Assembly (NCBI GenBank): GCA_947623975.1
Contig: CANQHY010000026.1
Coordinates: 1 to 14,799 of the forward strand
Direction: 5' to 3'
Length of the DNA stretch: 14,799 nt
Origin: an uncultured Bacilli bacterium
Lineage (GTDB): Bacteria; Bacillota_I; Bacilli_A; RF39; UBA660
In this document: piece after piece, positions 7,157-13,541 of the stretch
Layout of the letters: every line of letters begins with the position of its first letter
Position numbering within the stretch: the first letter of the stretch is position 1
Program-made: the position numbers and the translations under genes
The notes under the pieces: generated by a model
Database searches by the model: none
Told to the model about the DNA's origin: nothing
What the model saw: the letters and a program-made list of their open reading frames with translations, nothing else

Positions 7157-8314
7157 TTATTCTGATTTTGGATCAACATTAATATATACCAAAGAGGAAT
7201 AATCACTAGAAACTAGTTCAAATGAATATCCCCAAGAAGAAACAATTAAGTTGTTGTTTTCTGATATTCCTATCACGGTCATGTAGTGTCCAACATTATT
7301 CCACTCATAAACTTCGCTAGGATATAAAACTATATTAGAATCCTCTATATCCATGTAATGATACGGTCTTAACTTAAAATTACGTGCATTAATAATGCAA
7401 TAATTATAATCATCTTTATTCTGCTCATAATCTTTAATCACTTTTTCAAATGGTATTTTGGGATCGTAAATATGAGGTATAGCTCCAAAACTATGAATAT
7501 CTGTAGTAATTTGAAAATTATCGCCCAACGTATTTTGCATATTCGCTGTAAGATTAGAATCTTGCAGAGTACCACATGCTTTGATTAAAGCTTGAACATA
7601 AGAACCTATATCATCTATTACAGGTATATATATATCACTAAATGAATCACTAATATTGTCCAAATTTAATTTAACAAACAAAGCATCATAATTATATCTT
7701 TTATTACCATCATCATCTATAAAATACATAGGAAAACCATATTTTTCTTCAAAAATTTCTTCGCCATTTTGCATTTTCGAATATGCATCTATTACTACAT
7801 TGGTAATACTCGCTGGTCCACAACCACCATTAGAAATCGCCCATAAAAAAGTATACTTAAAATTATCATCCGGAGTTACATAACGAAAATCGTCAAAAAT
7901 TTTAAAAATTGTGTCAATTCTTTTTTTATCTGTTTCACTCAATTCATCCGGATTTGTTAAATACCGACGAAATAAATTGTAGGCACGTGATTGATCTGTT
8001 CCAAATTCTCCTGAAATACTGCCATAGAAGAATGAAAAAAAGGCTGTCAACTCTTCAATATTTAAGTCTCCATCTCCAATATTTACATTTTTTACTATCG
8101 CCAATGTCAACATCATTTTAACATTTAGTTCATCTATTGTATTTGTAATATTTTCTATATCGGTTAATATTGTTTCGATATTACTCTCATAATCACATTT
8201 CCCTATCATATTCCTTAACTCGACTATATCGGACTTTTTGGTATTCAGTTCATCTATTAATTCTTTACTTTTATCATAGGCTTTACTAAACAGTTCTTCA
8301 TCAAAAGAAAACAT
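7157..8314 (-). CDS. Putative secreted cysteine-peptidase-fold effector (second, downstream copy)
   Basis: This is 385 residues with no classical signal peptide. Residues 1-68 are helical and heptad-rich, suited to a WXG/LXG-like targeting region, though too short for a full LXG domain. The C-terminal half has a papain/C39-like signature: GGCGPAS with candidate nucleophile Cys165, and GHYMTVIGI with candidate His343, followed by LIVSSWG (357-362) where papain-like enzymes have NSWG or DPWG. A Gln about six residues before the Cys, the usual oxyanion residue, is absent. The protein is paralogous to the gene at 9059-10213. It lies third-last in the module, with its own AAGGGA ribosome binding site 12 bases before ATG 8314. 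The 190 bases upstream (8315-8504) hold a TATAAT-like site at 8355-8360 without a good -35 and a small imperfect hairpin at 8396-8417. Peptidase fold is likely; toxin role is inferred from context. Confidence 0.72.
   Translation of the reverse strand: MFSFDEELFSKAYDKSKELIDELNTKKSDIVELRNMIGKCDYESNIETILTDIENITNTIDELNVKMMLTLAIVKNVNIGDGDLNIEELTAFFSFFYGSISGEFGTDQSRAYNLFRRYLTNPDELSETDKKRIDTIFKIFDDFRYVTPDDNFKYTFLWAISNGGCGPASITNVVIDAYSKMQNGEEIFEEKYGFPMYFIDDDGNKRYNYDALFVKLNLDNISDSFSDIYIPVIDDIGSYVQALIKACGTLQDSNLTANMQNTLGDNFQITTDIHSFGAIPHIYDPKIPFEKVIKDYEQNKDDYNYCIINARNFKLRPYHYMDIEDSNIVLYPSEVYEWNNVGHYMTVIGISENNNLIVSSWGYSFELVSSDYSSLVYINVDPKSE
8111..8314 (-). repeat. Duplicated 5' block of the effector genes (copy A; copy B at 10010-10213)
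   Basis: The first 204 bases of the two effector genes align without gaps, with about a dozen differences counted by eye, whereas stretches further into the genes are far more divergent. The 204-base block ends at the ATG in both. It encodes residues 1-68, the presumed targeting helix region. The short sequence TGATAATTA just before both ATGs is also shared, so the duplication includes the ribosome binding site region. Confidence 0.85.
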
Positions 8315-8504
8315 ATAATTATCAATCCCTTCAAAGATGATTTAAAAATAAATTATTATAATTGTTATTTTTAATCAAATGTATACGTATGTGTAGTTGA
8401 TAGCATCAGCCCTCAACATAAATATTTTGAAACATTTTCGTTTCCCTTTTATTTATCATGTACTACAAAGGAAATCATCCAACAAACTATAATAAGTGTC
8501 ATCT

Positions 8505-9041
8505 CTAATTATTCACAAAAATTATTTCGCAGATTGTTTTAACAGGCATTTGTAAAATTTTACTCATTTCTTCATCATATACTTTTAAGTCCGTAAGAAG
8601 TTCTTTTTCAACTGATAGCTGTTTTCTAATATCAGAGGTTAGACTTTCCTTGTATTTTATTTTAAATACTATTGTTCCGTCACTTATAAAATTATTAATA
8701 TCGTCTATACCGTTAGGATAATATATTTTTATTTTTTCTTCGAAACTATTTCTTGTTACTCTTTTATAAGTTTGCTCCAAAAAATTTTTACATTTTTCTT
8801 CATTAATATCTAAATTCAAATAATTATTTTTAAAGAAATCTAATTCTTCTAATTTTAATTTATCCAAATATATTTTGTTTTGGATTTGATAAAAGTTAGA
8901 ATGATTATCATCTTTTATTAAAATATCTTTATATTTTAACTCTAATTTTTTTTCATAATCTTTTATTTTTAAAATATTAGAAAGATATTGCATTAAAATT
9001 TTTTTATAATTTTCACTTAAATTTTCATAATTTTCATTCAT
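8505..9041 (-). CDS. Putative immunity protein of the effector cassette
   Basis: This is 178 residues, highly charged and Lys/Asn/Glu-rich. It is probably cytosolic: mostly helical at 1-95, with a mixed second half (KIKIYYPNGIDDINNFI, then VFKIKYKES). I do not recognise the family. The start is ATG 9041-9039, with AAAGG nine bases upstream; a TTG three codons earlier is too close to that site. It begins 17 bases after the stop of effector 1 and so is co-transcribed with it. A decayed homologue follows effector 2 in the same relative place. A small gene that travels with each toxin copy is the usual arrangement for immunity proteins, which is the only basis for the functional call. It could instead be a chaperone or a second effector. 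Confidence 0.65.
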   Translation of the reverse strand: MNENYENLSENYKKILMQYLSNILKIKDYEKKLELKYKDILIKDDNHSNFYQIQNKIYLDKLKLEELDFFKNNYLNLDINEEKCKNFLEQTYKRVTRNSFEEKIKIYYPNGIDDINNFISDGTIVFKIKYKESLTSDIRKQLSVEKELLTDLKVYDEEMSKILQMPVKTICEIIFVNN

Positions 9042-9058
9042 GTATTTCAACCTTTCTT

Positions 9059-10213
9059 CTAATTATTTACTTTGTTCTCTTTTGGATCAACATTTATATA
9101 TATCAAATCAGAATAATTACTAGATACTAATTCAAATTGATATCCCCATGAGGAAACGATTAAGTTGTTGTTTTCTGATATTCCTATCACGGTCATATAA
9201 TGACCAGCGGAAGGCATTTCAACATTTCCATAAGCCTCTCCTGTTAAGTCATTGTATGGTATTAACTTAAATCCATGTGCTGAAACAATACAGTAATCAT
9301 AATTATCTTTATTTTTTTGATAATCATTAACCACATCTTTAAATTTTGATCCTATCCCCAACGTATTATACCAATGAAAAAATTCATGAACTTCTACATT
9401 AGCTTCAAAATTATCATCTAATTCATCTTGTATCATCACTTTTAAATCATTTGTAAACATTCCTGGCATCTTAGACAAAGACTGAACATAAGTACACCAA
9501 TCATGTATTATAGGTATATATGTATCACTAAATGAATCACTCATATCGTCCAAATTTAATTTAACAAATAAAGCATCATAATTATATCTTTTATTACCAT
9601 CATTATCTGTAATATACATAGGAAAGCCATATTTTTGTTCAAAAATTTCTTCACCATCTTGCATTTTTGAATATGCATCCATCACTACATTGGCGAGACT
9701 TGCTGGTCCACAACCGCCGAGAGAAAACGTTCCTAAACAGAAATTTACAACATTATAAAAATATTCATTTTTTAATATATAATCGTAATCATTAAAAACC
9801 TCAAGAATTGTTTCAATTCTTTTTTTATCTGTTTCGCTCAATTTATCTGGATCTTTTAAATACTGACGAAATAAAAGATAGGCCCCACTTTGATTTGCTC
9901 CATATTCCCCCGGAACACTGCCATAAAAGAAGGAAAAACAGGATATTAACTTTTCAATATTTAAGTCTCTACCTCCAATATTTCCATTTCCTACTATCGT
10001 TAATGTCCACATCATTTTAATATTTAATTCATCTATTGTATTTGTAATATTTTCTATATCGGTTAATATTGTTTCGATATTACTCTCATAATCACATTGC
10101 CCTATCATATTTCTTAACTCGACTATATCGGACTTTTTAGTATTTAGTTCTTCTAGTAATTCTTTACTTTTATCATAAGCTTTACTAAACAGTTCTTCAT
10201 CAAAAGAAAACAT
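9059..10213 (-). CDS. Putative secreted cysteine-peptidase-fold effector (first copy)
   Basis: This 384-residue paralogue of the gene at 7157-8314 has the same plan: helical N-terminal block 1-68, a variable 69-160, GGCGPAS with candidate Cys168, a block conserved to about residue 236, a divergent 237-335, then GHYMTVIGI with candidate His338 and LIVSSWG (351-357). C39-type and papain-type peptidases share this CGPAS...GH...WG order; the oxyanion Gln is missing here too. It follows the WxG-like and coiled-coil genes and precedes the intact immunity candidate by 17 bases, which matches the chaperone-effector-immunity order of LXG operons such as B. subtilis ywqHIJK. The ribosome binding site AAAGGG is about ten bases before ATG 10213. 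If it is an LXG-like toxin, it would act after delivery into neighbouring cells, or outside them. Target unknown. Confidence 0.72.
   Translation of the reverse strand: MFSFDEELFSKAYDKSKELLEELNTKKSDIVELRNMIGQCDYESNIETILTDIENITNTIDELNIKMMWTLTIVGNGNIGGRDLNIEKLISCFSFFYGSVPGEYGANQSGAYLLFRQYLKDPDKLSETDKKRIETILEVFNDYDYILKNEYFYNVVNFCLGTFSLGGCGPASLANVVMDAYSKMQDGEEIFEQKYGFPMYITDNDGNKRYNYDALFVKLNLDDMSDSFSDTYIPIIHDWCTYVQSLSKMPGMFTNDLKVMIQDELDDNFEANVEVHEFFHWYNTLGIGSKFKDVVNDYQKNKDNYDYCIVSAHGFKLIPYNDLTGEAYGNVEMPSAGHYMTVIGISENNNLIVSSWGYQFELVSSNYSDLIYINVDPKENKVNN
10010..10213 (-). repeat. Duplicated 5' block of the effector genes (copy B; copy A at 8111-8314)
   Basis: This is the partner of the 8111-8314 block, ungapped over 204 bases. 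The two blocks are in the same orientation 1.9 kb apart, so they could recombine and delete one effector plus the intact immunity gene. Confidence 0.85.
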
Positions 10214-10262
10214 TAATTATCAACCCTTTCGAATAATATTAAGATTTTTAGGTCAGTTATTA

Positions 10263-10649
10263 TCACTGTGTTTCAATTTTATTAAGGCGCTGATTTTTAT
10301 CATAAGCATCAAGATACTTTTGACTATAATCATTTATCTTTTCATTTAAAGCTTCTATGTCTTTATTTAAAGCTGTCTTAACCGACTCAGATAAACTAAT
10401 AGCATTGTCTATACCCTTATAACTTTTTTCCAATTCTTCTTGACCAAAAATAGCGTCATCCGAAATAAAGCCACCGTCATTAAAATTCTTCTCTATTTCC
10501 TTTAAATCTGACTTTATATTAGGAAAATTATTAGATAATTTTTGTAGTTTTGCTAATATTTTTTCTTTTTTTTCTTTTTCATTTTTAGATTCGTTTATTT
10601 TTTTAGTATAATTATTCATTTCTTCTATATAAATATTATAAATGTTCAT
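10263..10649 (-). CDS. Small coiled-coil protein, YwqH/DUF5082-like type VII secretion partner
   Basis: This is 128 residues, almost entirely helical, with two coiled-coil stretches (about 5-50 and 75-125) around a short turn containing FNDGGFISDD (residues 55-64). Length, helix-turn-helix shape and place just upstream of an LXG-like effector resemble YwqH (DUF5082) and the LXG-associated alpha-helical (Lap) proteins, which bind the effector N-terminus and help present it to the type VII secretion ATPase. I make the family call from shape and context, not a clear motif match. The start ATG 10649 has AGGAG seven bases upstream, a strong site. It is separated from the upstream WxG-like gene by 51 bases carrying a perfect hairpin, and from the effector by 49 bases. 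Confidence 0.6.
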   Translation of the reverse strand: MNIYNIYIEEMNNYTKKINESKNEKEKKEKILAKLQKLSNNFPNIKSDLKEIEKNFNDGGFISDDAIFGQEELEKSYKGIDNAISLSESVKTALNKDIEALNEKINDYSQKYLDAYDKNQRLNKIETQ

Positions 10650-10665
10650 GTAATCACTCCTATTT

Positions 10666-10694
10666 AATAAGACCTATAATATATAGGTCTTATT
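10666..10694 (-). terminator. Perfect 13-bp hairpin between the WxG-like gene and the coiled-coil gene
   Basis: Arms 10666-10678 (AATAAGACCTATA) and 10682-10694 (its exact complement) surround a three-base loop. The hairpin starts six bases after the stop of the 204-residue gene and ends just before the next ribosome binding site. On the minus strand the 3' arm ends CTTATT and then AAAT, so the U-run is short: a weak terminator or an mRNA-stabilising/attenuating stem is more likely than a full stop. It may make the first gene more abundant than those downstream. Confidence 0.5.
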
Positions 10695-10700
10695 TTAATA

Positions 10701-11315
10701 CTATATTTGTTGTAAATTTGCAACTACGCTAGATAATCCCTGTTCTGTATCATTAAATATTTTTTTAAATTCTAATATATTATTCTCAAATTCTTCAAAA
10801 TCGGAAAGAGTTTTAGGTCTATCAGAACCATTTATCCAGTTATTAAACAATTGCTCTTTTAATTCTAAAAATTTAGTACAAAAACTATCAAAATTAGATT
10901 TTTGATTTTGTAGCATATTATAATCTTTAGGGACAGAACTTGGATCTACATAATATTCTTTCGTATCACTAAGCTTTTCTATGTCGCCAGATAATTGACT
11001 ACTATCACTCGAAATGATAGTACCAACATTTCCTGATCCACCATTTGAATTTCTTATTGTTTGAGCGTTTACTATTGGGATACTAGTATTATGGGCTGCT
11101 GTTCTTACATTATCAACAATCTTTTTAACACTATCATAAACATCTACTAAATGATTAATATTGACTGTTGCATCGCTTCCTACCCAGTGTTCTTTCAAAT
11201 TATTAATTAAACTAAATAAATTGATTACAAGATTTTCCCCCTCATTTTGAGCAAGAAGATTTAAACGATTTAAAATCTCATAAGATTCATCTAAATTTGT
11301 TGCTTGAAAATTCAT
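10701..11315 (-). CDS. WXG-like protein with two WxG-type motifs, type VII secretion associated
   Basis: This is 204 residues, first gene of the effector module. Two helical-hairpin units are joined by a Ser/Gly/Asn-rich linker (about 78-115). Unit 1 has EHWVGSDA (W44, G46) between helices 8-42 and 52-75, the classic WXG100 layout. Unit 2 has NNWINGSDR (W160, G163) between helices 135-158 and 170-200, with one extra residue in the motif. WXG100 proteins are about 100 residues and dimerise; this could be a covalently linked pseudo-dimer. It has no signal peptide. The start ATG 11315 is preceded by GGAGGG with a seven-base spacer. It probably acts as the secreted partner or carrier for the downstream effectors. 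The family call rests on motif and shape and should be tested by profile search. Confidence 0.6.
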   Translation of the reverse strand: MNFQATNLDESYEILNRLNLLAQNEGENLVINLFSLINNLKEHWVGSDATVNINHLVDVYDSVKKIVDNVRTAAHNTSIPIVNAQTIRNSNGGSGNVGTIISSDSSQLSGDIEKLSDTKEYYVDPSSVPKDYNMLQNQKSNFDSFCTKFLELKEQLFNNWINGSDRPKTLSDFEEFENNILEFKKIFNDTEQGLSSVVANLQQI

Positions 11316-11342
11316 ATTTTAACCCTCCATTATTATAATTTT

Positions 11343-11351
11343 ATTATATCA
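11343..11351 (-). promoter_or_regulatory. Extended -10 promoter of the effector module
   Basis: On the minus strand TGATATAAT (11351-11343) is an extended -10 (TG, one base, perfect TATAAT) 28 bases before ATG 11315. No good -35 lies 16-18 bases upstream; instead there are long A-tracts (11361-11379). This is the only clear promoter for the whole 204-128-effector-immunity-effector series. Confidence 0.6.
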
Positions 11352-11410
11352 TTTATGAGCTTTTTTTAGTTTTTTTTTCGTTATTTTTTACATAATTTGT
11401 CAATTTAATA

Positions 11411-11437
11411 AAAAAAACTTCATAATGAAGTTTTTTT
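11411..11437. terminator. Bidirectional intrinsic terminator of the SDR gene
   Basis: AAAAAAACTTCA (11411-11422) pairs fully with TGAAGTTTTTTT (11426-11437), with loop TAA. On the minus strand it lies nine bases after the SDR stop and ends in a run of T. It separates the dehydrogenase from the effector module downstream. Confidence 0.8.
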
Positions 11438-11445
11438 CTATTTAT

Positions 11446-12225
11446 TTAGAAAGTATATCCGCCATCAACACCAATGTTTTGAGACGTTATATATCTTGCC
11501 TCTTCTGTACATAAGAAGATAGTCATATAAGCAATATCGATTGGATCTTGTGGCTTTCCATTAGGAATTCCTTTAGTCCATTCTTTCCATACCTCATCTC
11601 TTTTAGCTGGATCGCTTCCTGCTAATTGATCAAGTATTTCTTCCCACATACTAGTCTTAATAATACCTGGGCAAATACAGTTAACTGTTACATTGTCTAG
11701 AGCAGCTTCTCTTCCCAAACTTGCTGTTGCTGCTAAAACTGCTGCCTTAGTAGCACTATAAACACTAAATCCTCCAAGACATGATTTGGCAGCAATGGAA
11801 GACATATTAACAATTTTTCCAAATTTCTTTGGTCTCATTATAGCTAATGCTTCACGGCAAGAATAAATTGTTCCTTTAATATTAACATCAATTGATAAAT
11901 TAATATCACTCAATTTTTGAGTAGTTAATTCTTCAGTTAGACAAACGCCAGCACTGTTTACTACAAAATCAACAGTTCCCCATTCATCAACAATTTTTTT
12001 ATACATTGCAGCTACTTGATCATAATTAGTAACATCTACTGGATATGCTATTGATTCTACCCCTAGAGCCCTCACTTCAGCAGCTACCTTTTCACATCTT
12101 TCTGGAAGCAAATCAGCGATTAAAACATCTGCACCACTTTTAGCAAACAATAGAGCACATTCTCTACCTAAACCACTTCCACCACCAGTAACTAAAGCTT
12201 TTTTTCCTTTAAAATTAAATTCCAT
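11446..12225 (-). CDS. NAD-dependent short-chain dehydrogenase/reductase (classical SDR)
   Basis: This 259-residue classical SDR is of normal length. The cofactor loop is TGGGSGLG (13-20). Asp38 at the end of the second strand favours NAD(H) over NADP(H). NSAG at 90-93, Asn115 (DVNIKGT), Ser143 (MSSIAA) and the catalytic YSATK (Y156, K160) are all present, as is the C-terminal VDGGYTF. The IKTSMW segment follows the ICPG turn as usual in the FabG/BDH-like group. Substrate cannot be told from sequence; sugar alcohols, hydroxy acids, steroids or acyl chains all occur in this family. The start is ATG 12225, with AAAGGA eight bases upstream; an in-frame ATG 18 codons earlier has no ribosome binding site and would add an odd hydrophobic tail. 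The gene is monocistronic. Confidence 0.93.
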   Translation of the reverse strand: MEFNFKGKKALVTGGGSGLGRECALLFAKSGADVLIADLLPERCEKVAAEVRALGVESIAYPVDVTNYDQVAAMYKKIVDEWGTVDFVVNSAGVCLTEELTTQKLSDINLSIDVNIKGTIYSCREALAIMRPKKFGKIVNMSSIAAKSCLGGFSVYSATKAAVLAATASLGREAALDNVTVNCICPGIIKTSMWEEILDQLAGSDPAKRDEVWKEWTKGIPNGKPQDPIDIAYMTIFLCTEEARYITSQNIGVDGGYTF

Positions 12226-12250
12226 ATTATCTATCCTTTCTATATATTTA

Positions 12251-12283
12251 ATTTTACCACAAAATAGAAAGATTAACATCTTT
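12251..12283 (-). promoter_or_regulatory. Promoter and operator-like palindrome of the SDR gene
   Basis: On the minus strand an extended -10, TGGTAAAAT (12259-12251), lies 26 bases before ATG 12225. The -35 region is poor. A short perfect palindrome AAAGAT-TAAC-ATCTTT (12268-12283) covers the -35 position and could be a regulator site. Confidence 0.45.
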
Positions 12284-12317
12284 TTAATATCTTTTTTATA
12301 TAAATGTGTAAACTAAA

Positions 12318-12336
12318 AGGAAAGCTTTGCTTTCCT
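12318..12336 (-). terminator. Intrinsic terminator of the ftsEX-M23 operon
   Basis: The 8-bp perfect stem AGGAAAGC/GCTTTCCT with a three-base loop starts two bases after the M23 peptidase stop. Read on the minus strand it is followed by TTTTAGTTT. It ends the ftsE-ftsX-peptidase transcript ahead of the SDR promoter. Confidence 0.7.
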
Positions 12337-12338
12337 AA

Positions 12339-13541
12339 TTATCTACTATACCAACGGCTAGGGAAATAAATAAAGTGTCTTGGTCCTTCAAAACCATTTC
12401 GCATCATCTCCAAACCAAAGTTCAAGAAATTACCAAGTGGCGAACTACCTCCACAATTTGTATCAGTTGGAAAAGCCATCCTACATGGGAATATCTCAAG
12501 ATGCAAATGTACTCCAAATGCATAACCTGTATCACCCATGTATCCCAAATAATCATTGCTAGTAACAGTTTGACCCTTTTGAAGACCAGGTGCATACGCT
12601 GATAAATGTGCATACGCTGATGTATACCATTTTTTCTCTTCAGCTACATAGTGTTCGACAGCTACAACAAGAGCACCATAACCATCATGTCCAATAAAAG
12701 CTACTCTACCATCAGCAACGGCATAAACTTTTTCACTCCTACCATTGCTACTTCCTATATCAATTCCTCTATGAACATAACCAGGTGTATACACCGCCTC
12801 TTGCGTAATATATCCAGTCTCTGTTGGTCTTCTAAAAGCTCCAGCATCACCATCTATAGCACAATCTACTCCAATTACATCATCACTTTCACAACCTAAA
12901 TCTTTATAAGCTTTTACTTTATCTTCGTAAACTTTCATTTCACTTTCTTTGGTAATAATTTGCGAACCATACTTATTTTCTGTTTGGCCAAGTTTTGTTA
13001 AATTTTCATTCAACTCTTTTTGCTTTTTTTCAATTTCTATTTCGCGTTTATCAATTTCTTTCTGTCTATCTTCATTATCGCTAATAAGTTGCTTCATCTC
13101 ATCTATTACTTTATTATTATAATCAACTAATTCTTTAACTACTGCTGCCCTATATATTAAATCAGATGTTGAATCAGCTTTAAAAACGTATTCTAGATAA
13201 ACATTCTCGCCACTAGATAATTGCATATACTCAATTATCTGTTTTGACTGCATCAATTTGTCTTTAATTTTTCCATTATATTCTATAATTTCATCATTTA
13301 TTTTTTTAGATTCTTCAACTAAAGAATTTGTTTCATTTCTTAATCTTTCAATCTCACTATTAATTTTATTTTTCTCTTCTTGTGTAAGTTTAATTGAATT
13401 TTGAAATTCAGCTATTTCTTTTTTATATTGTTCTACAGTTGCTTCGTATTCTCCTAACGTTATAGCACTTGCTCTATTTGGAATAAAGGTTACAGTCACA
13501 ATTGCAATAATCAAGCCTACATTAAATATCTTCTTAATCAT
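12339..13541 (-). CDS. Secreted coiled-coil M23 peptidoglycan endopeptidase of the FtsEX system
   Basis: This 400-residue protein has a signal peptide at 1-26 (KK, then a hydrophobic core, then ASA cleavage site), a long coiled coil at about 30-215 and an M23/LytM domain at about 240-360. The zinc site is complete: H257 and D261 (HRGID), H345 and H347 (HLHLEI), with H312 (YAHLS) as the other catalytic-site His. It is therefore predicted to be an active wall endopeptidase, unlike E. coli EnvC, whose LytM domain has lost these residues. The coiled coil with an FtsX-interacting type of block (ADSTSDLIYRAAVVKELV, 122-139) is the EnvC/PcsB plan: FtsX holds the protein outside the membrane and ATP hydrolysis by FtsE opens it. 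Four Cys (217, 227, 353, 363) could form disulfides. The start overlaps the ftsX stop (ATGA), with AAGGAAG about ten bases before. Confidence 0.93.
   Translation of the reverse strand: MIKKIFNVGLIIAIVTVTFIPNRASAITLGEYEATVEQYKKEIAEFQNSIKLTQEEKNKINSEIERLRNETNSLVEESKKINDEIIEYNGKIKDKLMQSKQIIEYMQLSSGENVYLEYVFKADSTSDLIYRAAVVKELVDYNNKVIDEMKQLISDNEDRQKEIDKREIEIEKKQKELNENLTKLGQTENKYGSQIITKESEMKVYEDKVKAYKDLGCESDDVIGVDCAIDGDAGAFRRPTETGYITQEAVYTPGYVHRGIDIGSSNGRSEKVYAVADGRVAFIGHDGYGALVVAVEHYVAEEKKWYTSAYAHLSAYAPGLQKGQTVTSNDYLGYMGDTGYAFGVHLHLEIFPCRMAFPTDTNCGGSSPLGNFLNFGLEMMRNGFEGPRHFIYFPSRWYSR

Noticed and set aside
8035..8090. Dockerin/EF-hand-like stretch in the second effector (NIGDGDLNIEEL, residues 78-89)
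   Set aside because: Spacing is one residue off the dockerin calcium loop, there is only one copy, and the acidic positions are lost in the paralogue (IGGRDLNIEKL).
8396..8417. Imperfect hairpin GTTGA...TCAAC between the immunity candidate and the second effector
   Set aside because: Five outer pairs with an internal mismatch and no T-run; too weak to call a terminator or structured RNA.
9042..9050. TTG start three codons upstream in the 178-residue gene
   Set aside because: The AAAGG ribosome binding site ends about one base before the TTG but nine bases before the ATG at 9041; the decayed copy also begins with the corresponding ATG.
11398..11403. Perfect TTGACA (minus strand) upstream of the effector module
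   Set aside because: No -10 lies 16-18 bases downstream of it; the real-looking TATAAT is about 50 bases away, so the two cannot form one promoter.
12226..12279. Longer SDR with an 18-residue N-terminal extension
   Set aside because: The extension is not part of the SDR fold, lies over the extended -10, and has no ribosome binding site; ATG 12225 has a good one.
12375..12899. Several plus- and minus-strand frames inside the M23 peptidase gene
   Set aside because: They are shadows of a gene with a complete signal peptide, coiled coil and zinc site; none has a ribosome binding site or a recognisable domain.
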